64,000 nt of DNA. Source: CAZKAP01 sp964552195 (lineage in GTDB: Bacteria; Bacteroidota; Bacteroidia; Flavobacteriales; Flavobacteriaceae). The DNA is taken from NCBI GenBank assembly GCA_964552195.1, contig CAZKFM010000002.1, positions 372,001-436,000 of the forward strand, given 5' to 3'. Under the pieces are notes generated by a model that was not told the DNA's origin, made no database searches, and saw only the letters and a list, made by a program, of their open reading frames with translations. Made by a program: the position numbers and the translations under genes. This document shows positions 55,969-63,487 of the stretch, one piece after another; the stretch's first letter is position 1, and each line of letters begins with the position of its first letter.

Positions 55969-57588
55969 ATGTTGAGAAGAACGATCCTGACTTTACTAGT
56001 AGCAGCACCTTCACTTTCAATGGCCCAAGAAGCCGAACGAGGCCTGGACGAACGCGTTAACGACGCCTTTATGCCCGTGGCCGAAGCATGGGAAGGTTTC
56101 GTGCTCAGTTCGGTTCCCCTGGCGGGGTATAATGTGCCCATAGTGCTGCTGCTGCTGGTCTTGGGTGCTACGTTCTTTACTATCATATTCAAATTTCCCA
56201 ATATTCGATTCTTTCCCCTGGCCATTAATACCGTGCGTGGCAAGTACGACGATATCGAGAAGCCCGAGGGCCTCGGGGTCGAAAAAACGGAGTTCCTTAC
56301 CGTGGATGGAGACCTGCCGGATACGATCCGGGATGAAGGAAAGGTTGGAGAAGTCAGTCACTTTCAGGCGCTGGCTACTGCCGTATCGGGTACTGTGGGG
56401 CTGGGTAATATAGCCGGGGTAGCCATTGCGATTGCCATGGGTGGCCCCGGAGCCACCTTCTGGATGATAATCTGCGGATTTATCGGTATGTCCAGCAAGT
56501 TCGTGGAATGCACATTAGGGGTGAAATACCGTGATGTCGATGAGGATGGTACGGTACACGGCGGCCCCATGTACTATCTGAAAAGAGGACTGGAAAGTAC
56601 CCGCCTGAAAGGTGTGGGTGTCGTTCTTTCCTATCTGTTCGCCTTGCTCTGTGTGGGGGCCAGCTTCGGAGGTGGTAATGCTTTTCAGTCGAATCAGGCT
56701 GCCGTTCAGATTTCAAGTATGCTCAACATCAGCGGCGGAGCCACGGGTGTGGTCATCGGTGTCATACTGGCCGTTCTGGTGGGAATCGTCATCATAGGCG
56801 GGATCAAATCCATTGCAAGTGTGACCGAGAAAATTGTCCCATTGATGGCCGTGGTTTATGTGCTGGCTTCGATTATCATTATAGGAGCCAACTTTAAATA
56901 CATGGGTGAGGCAATTGGCATGATCTTCGAAGGAGCCTTTTCACCAGAGGCTGCCGTTGGCGGATTCATAGGGGTGATTATCGTCGGTTTCCAGCGAGCT
57001 GCCTTCTCCAATGAGGCTGGTGCAGGGTCCGCCGCCATTGCCCACTCCGCTGTGCGTACCAAATTTCCGGCTAGCGAGGGCGTAGTGGCCCTCATGGAAC
57101 CCTTTATCGATACGGTTGTGATCTGCACCATGACGGCCCTGGTCATTATTTTCTTCAATATGGATACCGGGGCTTTCCAGTACGGTGTGGGTTCTGGAAG
57201 CAATGTTATGCTGACGGCAGAGCAGATCGAGGTGGGCGGAGTAGATCTTACCTCTATGGCCTATGATTCGGTTATACCCGGCTTCCGTTATGTTCTCACT
57301 ATTGCCATCGTACTTTTTGCATTCTCTACCATGATTTCCTGGTCCTATTACGGCATCCAGTCCTGGAAATACCTGTTTGGACGAAGCAAGGCATCTGACA
57401 TTTCCTATAAGGTACTCTTCCTGCTTTTTGTCGTCGTGGGAGCCGGAGCAACTCTCGATGCAGTGGTCAAGTTCAGCGATGCGATGATCCTGGCTTTGGT
57501 ATTCCCCAACATGATCGGCTTAATCCTACTTTACCCAAGAGTTCGGAACGAGCTGAACAAGTACCTGACAGCGATTAAGGAGGTTTAA
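55969..57588 (+). CDS. Alanine/sodium symporter (AGCS family)
   Basis: 539-residue transporter with about ten membrane helices. It begins with a signal-peptide-like segment (MLRRTILTLLVAAPSLSMAQ), as in other flavobacterial members. Family motifs: QALATAVSGTVGLGNIAGVAIAIAMGGPGATFWM (sodium site), EATFGVKYRD-like ECTLGVKYRDVDEDG, GGPMYYLKRG, and GFQRAAFSNEAGAGSAAIAHSA. Imports alanine or glycine with sodium. Transcribed on its own as far as the flanking spacers show. Confidence 0.94.
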   Translation: MLRRTILTLLVAAPSLSMAQEAERGLDERVNDAFMPVAEAWEGFVLSSVPLAGYNVPIVLLLLVLGATFFTIIFKFPNIRFFPLAINTVRGKYDDIEKPEGLGVEKTEFLTVDGDLPDTIRDEGKVGEVSHFQALATAVSGTVGLGNIAGVAIAIAMGGPGATFWMIICGFIGMSSKFVECTLGVKYRDVDEDGTVHGGPMYYLKRGLESTRLKGVGVVLSYLFALLCVGASFGGGNAFQSNQAAVQISSMLNISGGATGVVIGVILAVLVGIVIIGGIKSIASVTEKIVPLMAVVYVLASIIIIGANFKYMGEAIGMIFEGAFSPEAAVGGFIGVIIVGFQRAAFSNEAGAGSAAIAHSAVRTKFPASEGVVALMEPFIDTVVICTMTALVIIFFNMDTGAFQYGVGSGSNVMLTAEQIEVGGVDLTSMAYDSVIPGFRYVLTIAIVLFAFSTMISWSYYGIQSWKYLFGRSKASDISYKVLFLLFVVVGAGATLDAVVKFSDAMILALVFPNMIGLILLYPRVRNELNKYLTAIKEV

Positions 57589-57652
57589 CCAATCGTACAC
57601 AGCTATAAAGTTTTTCGAACTCAGGGGTTTTTATACGGATCCCCGGTGCTCC

Positions 57653-58423
57653 ATGGCCATGCTGTTCATATGGCTTTTACTGTATCTGATCGCCATGCCA
57701 GAGACCGAAGTGGTTATTGCTGATTCGAGCCAGCTTATTGTACTGCAAAGGTCCATGGATTCCATGCAGGAGGTTCATCTCAGGCAGCAGCGGAGACTCA
57801 GAAGGTACAATCCGAATTACCTGACGGATTACGAGGCTTATTTATGTGGTTTCTCGGCAGCAGAGCTCCGCAAAATCCGAGAGTTTCGCGAAACAGGGGG
57901 AATGCTTGGCTCTTGGGAAGAGCTGAGTGAACTTTTGGGATGGACTCGTCCTGACGCTGAGGTCCGGAAGAACAGTCTTTATTTTCCTCCGAAGAGAAAG
58001 TCGACGGTTAGCAAAGTTGCCCGATTCAAAGTCGATCTGAATACGGCCGATGGGGATCAGCTTCAGGAATTGAGTGGCATAGGACCGGTATTGTCTGACC
58101 GCATCATTCGTTTTCGAACCAGGCTGAACGGATTCAGGGTTAAGGAGCAGTTGTACGATGTATACGGAATTCGGCCCGAGGTGGCCGAAAGGCTGCTGGA
58201 ATCCCATCTCATCTGCAGTCCGCCTGACGATACCAGCCGAATTCAGCTTTCAACTTCCTCTCCTTCCGTTCTCAGAGGTTTTCCGTATTTAAGCGATCGA
58301 CAGGTCGATCGTATTATGCAATACCGGGAGAGTCATAACGGACGGATGGAAGTCGATGAACTTAGGGTTTTGTTCGATCTTTCGAAGGAAAAGTTTAACA
58401 GGATTAAGCTATATTTGCAGTAA
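57653..58423 (+). CDS. Helix-hairpin-helix (ComEA-like) repeat protein
   Basis: 256 residues: short hydrophobic N-terminus (residues 2-14), a charged linker, then three helix-hairpin-helix units: LTDYEAYLCGFSAAELRKIREFRETGG, VDLNTADGDQLQELSGIGPVLSDRIIRFRTRLNGF (the best match, with GIGPVLSDRII), and GFPYLSDRQVDRIMQYRESHNG. HhH motifs bind DNA non-specifically; the ComEA-like arrangement suggests an exported DNA-binding protein. The reading frame is open well upstream of the ATG at 57653, so the true start could be earlier with a non-ATG codon. Confidence 0.84.
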   Translation: MAMLFIWLLLYLIAMPETEVVIADSSQLIVLQRSMDSMQEVHLRQQRRLRRYNPNYLTDYEAYLCGFSAAELRKIREFRETGGMLGSWEELSELLGWTRPDAEVRKNSLYFPPKRKSTVSKVARFKVDLNTADGDQLQELSGIGPVLSDRIIRFRTRLNGFRVKEQLYDVYGIRPEVAERLLESHLICSPPDDTSRIQLSTSSPSVLRGFPYLSDRQVDRIMQYRESHNGRMEVDELRVLFDLSKEKFNRIKLYLQ

Positions 58424-58437
58424 GTACCTGAATTGAT

Positions 58438-59601
58438 ATGATAACTGAATCTACTCTTTCCCTGAATTTTGACTTTTCCGAAACTCAGCAGATGGTGGCC
58501 GAATCGGCTCGAAGTTTTGCAGAACAATACATACGGCCGCATGTCATGGAATGGGACGAGGCCCAGCACCTTCCGGTGGATGTGCTTAGGAAAGCCGGTG
58601 AATTGGGCTTTATGGGACTCATCATTCCCGAGCAATATGGCGGTGCAGGGCTAGGGTATCACGAATACATCGCAGTACTGGAGGAAATTTCCAAAGTAGA
58701 CCCTGCTATCGGGTTGTCCGTAGCAGCTCATAACAGCCTTTGCACCAATCATATTTATATGTTCGGAAACGAAGAACAGCGGCAACGTTGGCTTCCGAGG
58801 CTTACCTCGGCTGAAGTGCTGGGTGCATGGGGGCTTACGGAACACAACACGGGCTCCGATGCAGGGGGAATGAACACCACTGCCGTCCGGGATGGTGATC
58901 ATTGGGTTTTGAATGGAGCCAAGAATTTTATCACACATGGTAAGACCGGTGAGATTGCTGTGGTGGTGGCGCGTACCGGTGAGAAAGGAGACAGCCACGG
59001 AATGTCGGCTTTTGTGGTGGAGAAAGGAACGCCAGGTTTCAGTAGTGGAAAGAAGGAAGATAAGCTCGGCATGAGGGCCTCTGAGACAGCGGAACTCATC
59101 TTTGACAACTGTCGGATTCCAAAGGAAAACCTGCTAGGTGAGGTAGGAGAAGGATTTATACAATCCATGAAGGTACTAGACGGAGGACGTATATCCATTG
59201 GCGCTCTTTCTTTGGGTATAGCCAAGGGCGCTTATGAAGCCTCACTCAAATACTCCAAGGAAAGGGTTCAATTCGGTAAACCCATAAGTTCATTTCAGGG
59301 AATATCCTTTAAGCTGGCCGACATGGCTACTGAAATCGAAGCGGCGGAACTCCTGCTCCACAAGGCGGCATTCATGAAGAATCAGGGTCGGAAGATGACC
59401 AAGAACAGCGCCATGTGTAAAATGTACGCCTCGGAACTCTGCGTGCGTGTATCGAATGAGGCCGTTCAGATTCATGGCGGTTACGGGTATACCAAAGACT
59501 TTCCCGTCGAGAAGTTCTACAGGGATTCCAAGTTGTGTACCATAGGAGAGGGTACAACTGAAATTCAAAAAGTAGTCATTGCGAAAAACGTTTTACAGTA
59601 G
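58438..59601 (+). CDS. Acyl-CoA dehydrogenase
   Basis: 387-residue FAD enzyme of fatty-acid or branched-chain amino-acid oxidation. Motifs: WGLTEHNTGSDAGGMNTTA (FAD and substrate contacts), KNFITHG, MGMRASETAELIFDNCRIP-like GMRASETAELIFDN, QIHGGYGYTKDFPVEKFYRDSKLCTIGEGTTEIQ, where the Glu of GEGT is at the catalytic position of short-chain acyl-CoA dehydrogenases. Chain-length specificity cannot be read from sequence. It begins 14 bases after the HhH gene. Confidence 0.95.
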   Translation: MITESTLSLNFDFSETQQMVAESARSFAEQYIRPHVMEWDEAQHLPVDVLRKAGELGFMGLIIPEQYGGAGLGYHEYIAVLEEISKVDPAIGLSVAAHNSLCTNHIYMFGNEEQRQRWLPRLTSAEVLGAWGLTEHNTGSDAGGMNTTAVRDGDHWVLNGAKNFITHGKTGEIAVVVARTGEKGDSHGMSAFVVEKGTPGFSSGKKEDKLGMRASETAELIFDNCRIPKENLLGEVGEGFIQSMKVLDGGRISIGALSLGIAKGAYEASLKYSKERVQFGKPISSFQGISFKLADMATEIEAAELLLHKAAFMKNQGRKMTKNSAMCKMYASELCVRVSNEAVQIHGGYGYTKDFPVEKFYRDSKLCTIGEGTTEIQKVVIAKNVLQ

Positions 59602-59624
59602 GTAGCAGCAATTGTTTAATTTAT

Positions 59625-59632
59625 TACTTTTG
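59625..59632 (+). promoter_or_regulatory. -7 promoter element of rpsU
   Basis: TACTTTTG matches TAnnTTTG and predicts a transcript start near 59638, giving a short leader of about 26 bases that holds the Shine-Dalgarno site. No clear -33 TTG at the usual distance. Confidence 0.5.
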
Positions 59633-59646
59633 AGCCCATTTTAAAG

Positions 59647-59654
59647 AAAGGAGG
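59647..59654 (+). promoter_or_regulatory. Strong Shine-Dalgarno site of rpsU
   Basis: AAAGGAGG, nine bases before the ATG at 59664, is complementary to the 3' end of 16S rRNA over its full length. Other genes in this window lack such sites. In Flavobacteriia the anti-Shine-Dalgarno is held by ribosomal proteins including bS21, and rpsU keeps a strong site that allows bS21 to control its own synthesis; this gene fits that published model. Confidence 0.85.
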
Positions 59655-59663
59655 TTGTTGTCT

Positions 59664-59858
59664 ATGTTAATAATACCGGTAAAAGAGGGAGAAAATATCG
59701 ACAGGGCGCTCAAGCGTTACAAGCGCAAGTTCGATCGAACAGGTACTATGCGTCAGCTCAGGAAGCGTCAGCAATTTACCAAGCCATCAGTGAAGCGCCG
59801 TACTCAGATTCAGAAGGCTCAGTACATACAGACATTGCGCGACAGGGAGGATCAATAG
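59664..59858 (+). CDS. rpsU: 30S ribosomal protein bS21
   Basis: 64-residue basic protein, MLIIPVKEGENIDRALKRYKRKFDRTG then MRQLRKRQQFTKPSVKRR, of full length for the family. It sits at the 3' end of 16S rRNA near the mRNA exit. Start ATG at 59664 follows a strong Shine-Dalgarno. An upstream in-frame ATG at 59655 would place the start inside that site and is rejected. Followed by a terminator and xerC. Confidence 0.96.
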   Translation: MLIIPVKEGENIDRALKRYKRKFDRTGTMRQLRKRQQFTKPSVKRRTQIQKAQYIQTLRDREDQ

Positions 59859-59884
59859 AGAACTTCTTGAGGCTTTAAGAAATC

Positions 59885-59911
59885 AAATCCTGCATTTTGT
59901 GGGATTTTTTT
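59885..59911 (+). terminator. Terminator-like hairpin after rpsU
   Basis: AAATCC (59885-59890), an 11-base loop and GGATTT (59902-59907) followed by TTT and further T. The stem is short, so it may only partly stop transcription into xerC. Confidence 0.55.
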
Positions 59912-59941
59912 ATACCCGGATTCTTCCGAACTTGTCCTCAA

Positions 59942-60832
59942 ATGGACGAGGTCGAATCTTTCTTGGAATATCTCAAATGGGAGCGAAACTATTCGAAGCA
60001 TACCCTTCGGTCCTATAGCACAGATCTGGCTCAGTTTTCGCGCTTTACCGAAGAAAAGAACGGTACCCCTGAGCTAAGATCAGCCAGCCGTGAAATGGTA
60101 TCGGAGTGGATTGCCGAACTGTCCGAATCAGGGATCAGTCATCGCAGCATCAACCGGAAGGTTTCTGCTTTGAGGGCTTTTTACAGCTTTCTGTTGCGCT
60201 CGGGACAGATTTCCACCACTCCCATGAAAGACATTCGCCCGCTAAAACAGGTAGACAGGGCACGGCTGCCCCTGTCGGAAGAGGAACTGGGAAAGCTCTT
60301 CGACGGCTCCCATTTCACAGACGATTTCGAGGGGAGCAGAGATCGCTTTATGCTGGAGTTGTTGTACTCCTGCGGGTTGCGAAGACGAGAACTCATCGAT
60401 CTCAGGGTATCGGACTTCATGCCAGGCCAGGGGCGCCTTCGGGTGATTGGCAAACGGGACAAACAGCGGGAGCTACCTCTTCTGCCTGCCGTCATTTCCG
60501 CCTTTGAAGGGTATTGGGAAAAGCGGCTGGAGCTTTCGGACAAGAGGGATACAGATTATCTGCTGCTAACCTCATCAGGACGTAAACTCAATGAGAGTCT
60601 TGTTTATCGAAGGATTAATTCCTATCTTCAGATAATAAGTACTAAGTCTAAGCGCAGTCCCCATATTATTCGGCACAGTTTTGCCTCCCACTTACTCAGA
60701 AATGGGGCTGACTTACAGACGATAAAAGAATTGCTGGGACATAGCAGCTTAGCCAGTACACAGGTTTATGCTCAAAACGACATAGCGGAACTCAGGAAAG
60801 TTCACGAGAAGTTTCATCCGAGGAATCAATAG
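59942..60832 (+). CDS. xerC: Tyrosine recombinase XerC-like
   Basis: 296 residues from ATG 59942 (MDEVESFLEYLKWERNYSKHTL). N-terminal SAM-like core-binding domain, then catalytic domain with Arg in YSCGLRRRELIDLRV, Lys near GKRDKQRELPL, HIIRHSFASHLLRNGADLQ (His-x-x-Arg), and HSSLASTQVYAQ with the nucleophilic Tyr. Full-length, chromosomal dimer-resolving type; not an integrase of a mobile element, since no attachment site or phage gene is near. A longer ORF from 59897 would lie in the rpsU terminator and is rejected. Confidence 0.92.
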   Translation: MDEVESFLEYLKWERNYSKHTLRSYSTDLAQFSRFTEEKNGTPELRSASREMVSEWIAELSESGISHRSINRKVSALRAFYSFLLRSGQISTTPMKDIRPLKQVDRARLPLSEEELGKLFDGSHFTDDFEGSRDRFMLELLYSCGLRRRELIDLRVSDFMPGQGRLRVIGKRDKQRELPLLPAVISAFEGYWEKRLELSDKRDTDYLLLTSSGRKLNESLVYRRINSYLQIISTKSKRSPHIIRHSFASHLLRNGADLQTIKELLGHSSLASTQVYAQNDIAELRKVHEKFHPRNQ

Positions 60833-60888
60833 CCCGGAAATCATCAGCTGTAACCTCCCCATGGAAATGGGCCTTAAATAGCAATCGT

Positions 60889-61194
60889 ATGAATGTACAA
60901 GCACAATCCGTAAATTTCGTCGCCGACCAGAAGTTGCTAGACTTCGTGCAGAAGCGCATGGATAAGCTGGATTTGTTTTACGATCGGATTATCCGGTCTG
61001 AGGTTTATCTGAAAGTGGAAAATACCAAAGGAAAAGAGAACAAGATCGCCGAGATCGAACTTCACGTTCCCAGAGAACGATTCGTAGTCAAGAAACAGTG
61101 TAAAACATTTGAAGAGGCAGTAGATTCTGCTTGCAATTCACTCGAGCGCCAACTCAAGAAACGAAAGGAAAAACTAAGGGCGCATTCCGCGTGA
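60889..61194 (+). CDS. hpf: Ribosome hibernation-promoting factor (HPF/RaiA, short form)
   Basis: 101 residues: MNVQAQSVNFVADQKLLDFVQKRMDKLD, VYLKVENTKGKENKIAEIELHVPRERFVVKKQ, CKTFEEAVDSACNSLERQLKKRKEKLR. Has the beta-alpha-beta-beta-beta-alpha HPF fold in a short form without the C-terminal dimer domain. Binds idle 30S subunits. Probably transcribed with xerC, 56 bases upstream, and ended by a hairpin at 61246. Confidence 0.93.
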   Translation: MNVQAQSVNFVADQKLLDFVQKRMDKLDLFYDRIIRSEVYLKVENTKGKENKIAEIELHVPRERFVVKKQCKTFEEAVDSACNSLERQLKKRKEKLRAHSA

Positions 61195-61236
61195 TTATTT
61201 CAATTTTTTTTTATTTCGATTAAGAAATAAAAATTA

Positions 61237-61244
61237 TACATTTG
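61237..61244 (+). promoter_or_regulatory. -7 promoter element of the tRNA-tuf operon
   Basis: TACATTTG matches TAnnTTTG, in an AT-rich stretch following a T-run and A-run, about 50 bases before the first tRNA. The expected transcript start (near 61249) falls inside the 5' arm of the hairpin at 61246-61273. No good -33 TTG is present. Confidence 0.6.
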
Positions 61245-61245
61245 C

Positions 61246-61273
61246 AGTCCGTTTGAAAAAGCGGACTTTTTTT
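61246..61273 (+). terminator. Hairpin with T-run overlapping the tRNA operon start
   Basis: AGTCCG (61246-61251), 10-base loop, CGGACT (61262-61267), then six T to 61273. It would terminate hpf mRNA. For RNA starting near 61249 only part of the 5' arm is included, so the tRNA transcript would escape. Promoter and terminator thus share bases. Confidence 0.7.
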
Positions 61274-61295
61274 GTGGGCTGAAAAGTCGTTTCAG

Positions 61296-61369
61296 GCCGG
61301 TGTAGCTCAGCTGGCTAGAGCAGCTGATTTGTAATCAGCAGGTCGTGGGTTCGAGTCCCTCCACCGGCT
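61296..61369 (+). tRNA. tRNA-Thr (anticodon TGT)
   Basis: 74-base cloverleaf: acceptor GCCGGTG/CACCGGC, anticodon loop TTTGTAA inside CTGAT/ATCAG, T-arm GGGTTCGAGTCCC. First of four tRNAs before tuf. CCA is not encoded. Confidence 0.97.
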
Positions 61370-61431
61370 CTTTTGGCCTGTAGATGTCAGCCGCCTGTTA
61401 CTGTTTGCTCAAGCATGCAGAGCCGAAAATA

Positions 61432-61514
61432 GGGGAGATACTCAAGCGGCCAACGAGGACAGACTGTAAATCTGTTGGTTTTTACCTTCGCAGGTTCGAA
61501 TCCTGCTCTCCCCA
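61432..61514 (+). tRNA. tRNA-Tyr (anticodon GTA)
   Basis: 83-base class II tRNA: acceptor GGGGAGA/TCTCCCC, anticodon loop CTGTAAA inside CAGA/TCTG, a long variable arm, and T-arm CAGGTTCGAATCCTG. CCA is not encoded. Confidence 0.97.
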
Positions 61515-61576
61515 CAAAAAATCGGAGTGATCCGAGATTAAAAACGTTCTAAGTCGGATTATGTTGTATTGAATAA

Positions 61577-61649
61577 GCGGGAGTAGCTCAGTTGGTAGAG
61601 CGTCAGCCTTCCAAGCTGAATGTCGCCGGTTCGAACCCGGTCTCCCGCT
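61577..61649 (+). tRNA. tRNA-Gly (anticodon TCC)
   Basis: 73-base tRNA: acceptor GCGGGAG/CTCCCGC, anticodon loop CTTCCAA inside TCAGC/GCTGA, T-arm CCGGTTCGAACCCGG. CCA is not encoded. Confidence 0.97.
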
Positions 61650-61734
61650 CAAGACATGCCGGCCCCGGTCAGGGCCGGAAGGCAGGGCGGCCTGCGGTTC
61701 AAACCTCCGGGTTTCAGGATGGGCACTCGTACAA
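61650..61734 (+). ncRNA. GC-rich inter-tRNA segment resembling SRP RNA domain IV
   Basis: 85-base spacer, clearly richer in G and C than other spacers here. GGTCAGGGCCGGAAGGCAG (61667-61685) closely resembles the GGAA tetraloop hairpin of bacterial SRP (4.5S) RNA. The 3' side (AGGGCGGCC) departs from the usual AGCAGCC. A competing perfect hairpin CCGGCCC/GGGCCGG (61659-61665 with 61672-61678) also forms. The 5' arm would be short unless the RNA starts inside tRNA-Gly. Either a diverged small SRP RNA or a processed spacer hairpin. Confidence 0.35.
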
Positions 61735-61806
61735 GCCGGTGTAGCTCAGGGGTAGAGCGTTTCCTTGGTAAGGAAGAGGTCACGGGTTCAAATCCCGTCA
61801 TTGGCT
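61735..61806 (+). tRNA. tRNA-Thr (anticodon GGT)
   Basis: 72-base tRNA: acceptor GCCGGTG/CATTGGC with two G-U pairs, anticodon loop CTTGGTA inside TTTC/GGAA, T-arm CGGGTTCAAATCCCG. With the TGT tRNA it covers Thr codons. CCA is not encoded. Confidence 0.96.
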
Positions 61807-61920
61807 CAAAGAAATTATTGCGAATCTTGTTTGAAAAGTACCAGGCAGGTATTTTGAGGAGCAGGTCGTGTTTTTTTAACTATATATTTAATATTCAACT
61901 AAGAGTAAATTCTTTCTAAA

Positions 61921-63108
61921 ATGGCAAAGGAAACATTTGATCGTTCCAAACCGCACCTGAACATAGGTACTATCGGTCACGTTGATCACGGAAAAACCAC
62001 GCTGACCGCAGCAATTACTACAGTGCTGGCTAATGCAGGTCTTTCTGAACTGCGAAGCTTCGATTCTATCGACAACGCGCCGGAAGAAAAAGAGCGGGGT
62101 ATCACGATCAATACTTCCCACGTGGAGTATCAGACTGAGAGCCGTCACTATGCTCACGTTGACTGTCCTGGTCACGCGGATTACGTAAAGAACATGGTAA
62201 CGGGTGCTGCCCAGATGGACGGCGCCATACTCGTTGTAGCTGCCACTGACGGACCTATGCCTCAGACACGAGAGCACATCCTGCTCGGACGTCAGGTAGG
62301 TATCCCTCGTATCGTGGTATTCCTCAACAAGGTTGATATGGTGGATGATGAGGAGCTGCTCGAATTGGTGGAGATGGAAGTTCGTGAACTGCTGTCTTTT
62401 TACGAGTACGACGGTGACAACGGACCCGTTATAGCTGGTTCTGCTCTGGGTGCCCTGAACGGTGAACAGAAATGGGTAGATACCGTTCTTGAGTTGATGA
62501 AGGCTGTTGATGAATGGATTGAGCTTCCACAGCGTGATGTGGACAAGGATTTCCTTATGCCAGTTGAGGATGTATTTACCATTACAGGACGGGGAACTGT
62601 GGCTACAGGCCGAATCGAGACTGGTGTGGCCAACACGGGAGATCCCGTTGACATCATCGGAATGGGTGCCGAGAAACTGACTTCCACCATCACCGGTGTA
62701 GAGATGTTTCGCAAGATCCTCGATCAGGGAGAAGCAGGAGATAACGTAGGTATTCTTCTCAGGGGTATAGAAAAGTCGGATATCAAGCGTGGAATGGTGA
62801 TCTGCAAGCCAGGTTCTGTTAAACCTCACGCTAAATTTAAGGCTGAGGTCTATATTCTGAAGAAGGAAGAAGGTGGTCGCCACACTCCTTTCCACAACAA
62901 TTACCGTCCGCAGTTTTACGTGCGCACAACGGATGTTACAGGTAACATCAATCTGCCTGACGGAGTGGAAATGGTAATGCCTGGTGATAACCTGACGATA
63001 ACTGTGGATTTGATCCAGCCTATCGCCCTGAATGTAGGTCTGCGTTTCGCGATCCGCGAGGGTGGTCGTACCGTAGGTGCGGGGCAGGTGACAGAAATCC
63101 TGGACTAA
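61921..63108 (+). CDS. tuf: Elongation factor Tu
   Basis: GTPase delivering aminoacyl-tRNA to the ribosome. 395 residues: P-loop GHVDHGKTTLTAAI, switch I EEKERGITINTSHVEY, DCPGHADYVKNM, NKVDM, SALGAL, and domains II and III (TGRGTVATGRIETG, HTPFHNNYRPQFYVRTTDVTG, IREGGRTVGAGQVTEIL). Lies downstream of four tRNAs, as is common in this phylum. Ended by the hairpin at 63129. Large antisense ORFs over it are not genes. Confidence 0.99.
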   Translation: MAKETFDRSKPHLNIGTIGHVDHGKTTLTAAITTVLANAGLSELRSFDSIDNAPEEKERGITINTSHVEYQTESRHYAHVDCPGHADYVKNMVTGAAQMDGAILVVAATDGPMPQTREHILLGRQVGIPRIVVFLNKVDMVDDEELLELVEMEVRELLSFYEYDGDNGPVIAGSALGALNGEQKWVDTVLELMKAVDEWIELPQRDVDKDFLMPVEDVFTITGRGTVATGRIETGVANTGDPVDIIGMGAEKLTSTITGVEMFRKILDQGEAGDNVGILLRGIEKSDIKRGMVICKPGSVKPHAKFKAEVYILKKEEGGRHTPFHNNYRPQFYVRTTDVTGNINLPDGVEMVMPGDNLTITVDLIQPIALNVGLRFAIREGGRTVGAGQVTEILD

Positions 63109-63128
63109 GTCATACATATATATGTGTA

Positions 63129-63164
63129 TTAGGTGCTTGCCTTTTTGGTGAGCACCTAATTTTG
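63129..63164 (+). terminator. Terminator of tuf
   Basis: Perfect nine-pair stem TTAGGTGCT (63129-63137)/AGCACCTAA (63151-63159), loop with inner TGCC/GGTG, then TTTTG. It stands between tuf and tRNA-Trp, starting 20 bases after the stop. Confidence 0.88.
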
Positions 63165-63173
63165 CACTGATAA

Positions 63174-63246
63174 ACGGGTGTAGCTCAGTTGGTAGAGCAC
63201 TGGTCTCCAAAACCAGGTGTCGGGAGTTCGAGTCTCTCCTCCCGTG
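63174..63246 (+). tRNA. tRNA-Trp (anticodon CCA)
   Basis: 73-base tRNA: acceptor ACGGGTG/CTCCCGT with one T-T mismatch at the sixth pair, anticodon loop CTCCAAA inside CTGGT/ACCAG, T-arm GGGAGTTCGAGTCTCTC. This is the tRNA whose charging the trp leader peptide would sense. It precedes secE, as in many Bacteroidota. Confidence 0.96.
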
Positions 63247-63285
63247 CGGAAAAAAGAATGATTAGAACTCCTAATAGCGAAGGCG

Positions 63286-63474
63286 ATGATAGCGTATTTT
63301 AAGGAATCATGGGACGAACTCCGGTCAAACGTTTCCTGGCTAACAAGAGATAAGGCCTCTAACCTCATGGTGGTTGTAGCCGTATTCTCCGTGATACTCG
63401 CTTTGCTTACCTGGGTGATTGACATGTTCTTTAACAACATTATACAGCAGTATTTTAAGCTGTTCACTAGCTAA
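63286..63474 (+). CDS. secE: Preprotein translocase subunit SecE
   Basis: 62-residue single-span membrane protein of the SecYEG channel. MIAYFKESWDELRSNVSWLTRDKASNLM is the amphipathic surface helix with the conserved WLTR-type motif; residues 29-52 form the membrane helix (VVVAVFSVILALLTWVIDMFF). Forty bases after tRNA-Trp and 13 before nusG. Confidence 0.95.
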   Translation: MIAYFKESWDELRSNVSWLTRDKASNLMVVVAVFSVILALLTWVIDMFFNNIIQQYFKLFTS

Positions 63475-63487
63475 GGAGAGGGAAGGC

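Noticed and set aside
59942..60832. Mobile-element integrase
   Set aside because: Full-length XerC-type recombinase between rpsU and hpf, with no att sites, phage genes or tRNA disruption nearby.
61888..63210. 440-codon minus-strand reading frame over tuf
   Set aside because: Exact antisense of a highly conserved, codon-biased gene; the translation resembles no protein family.
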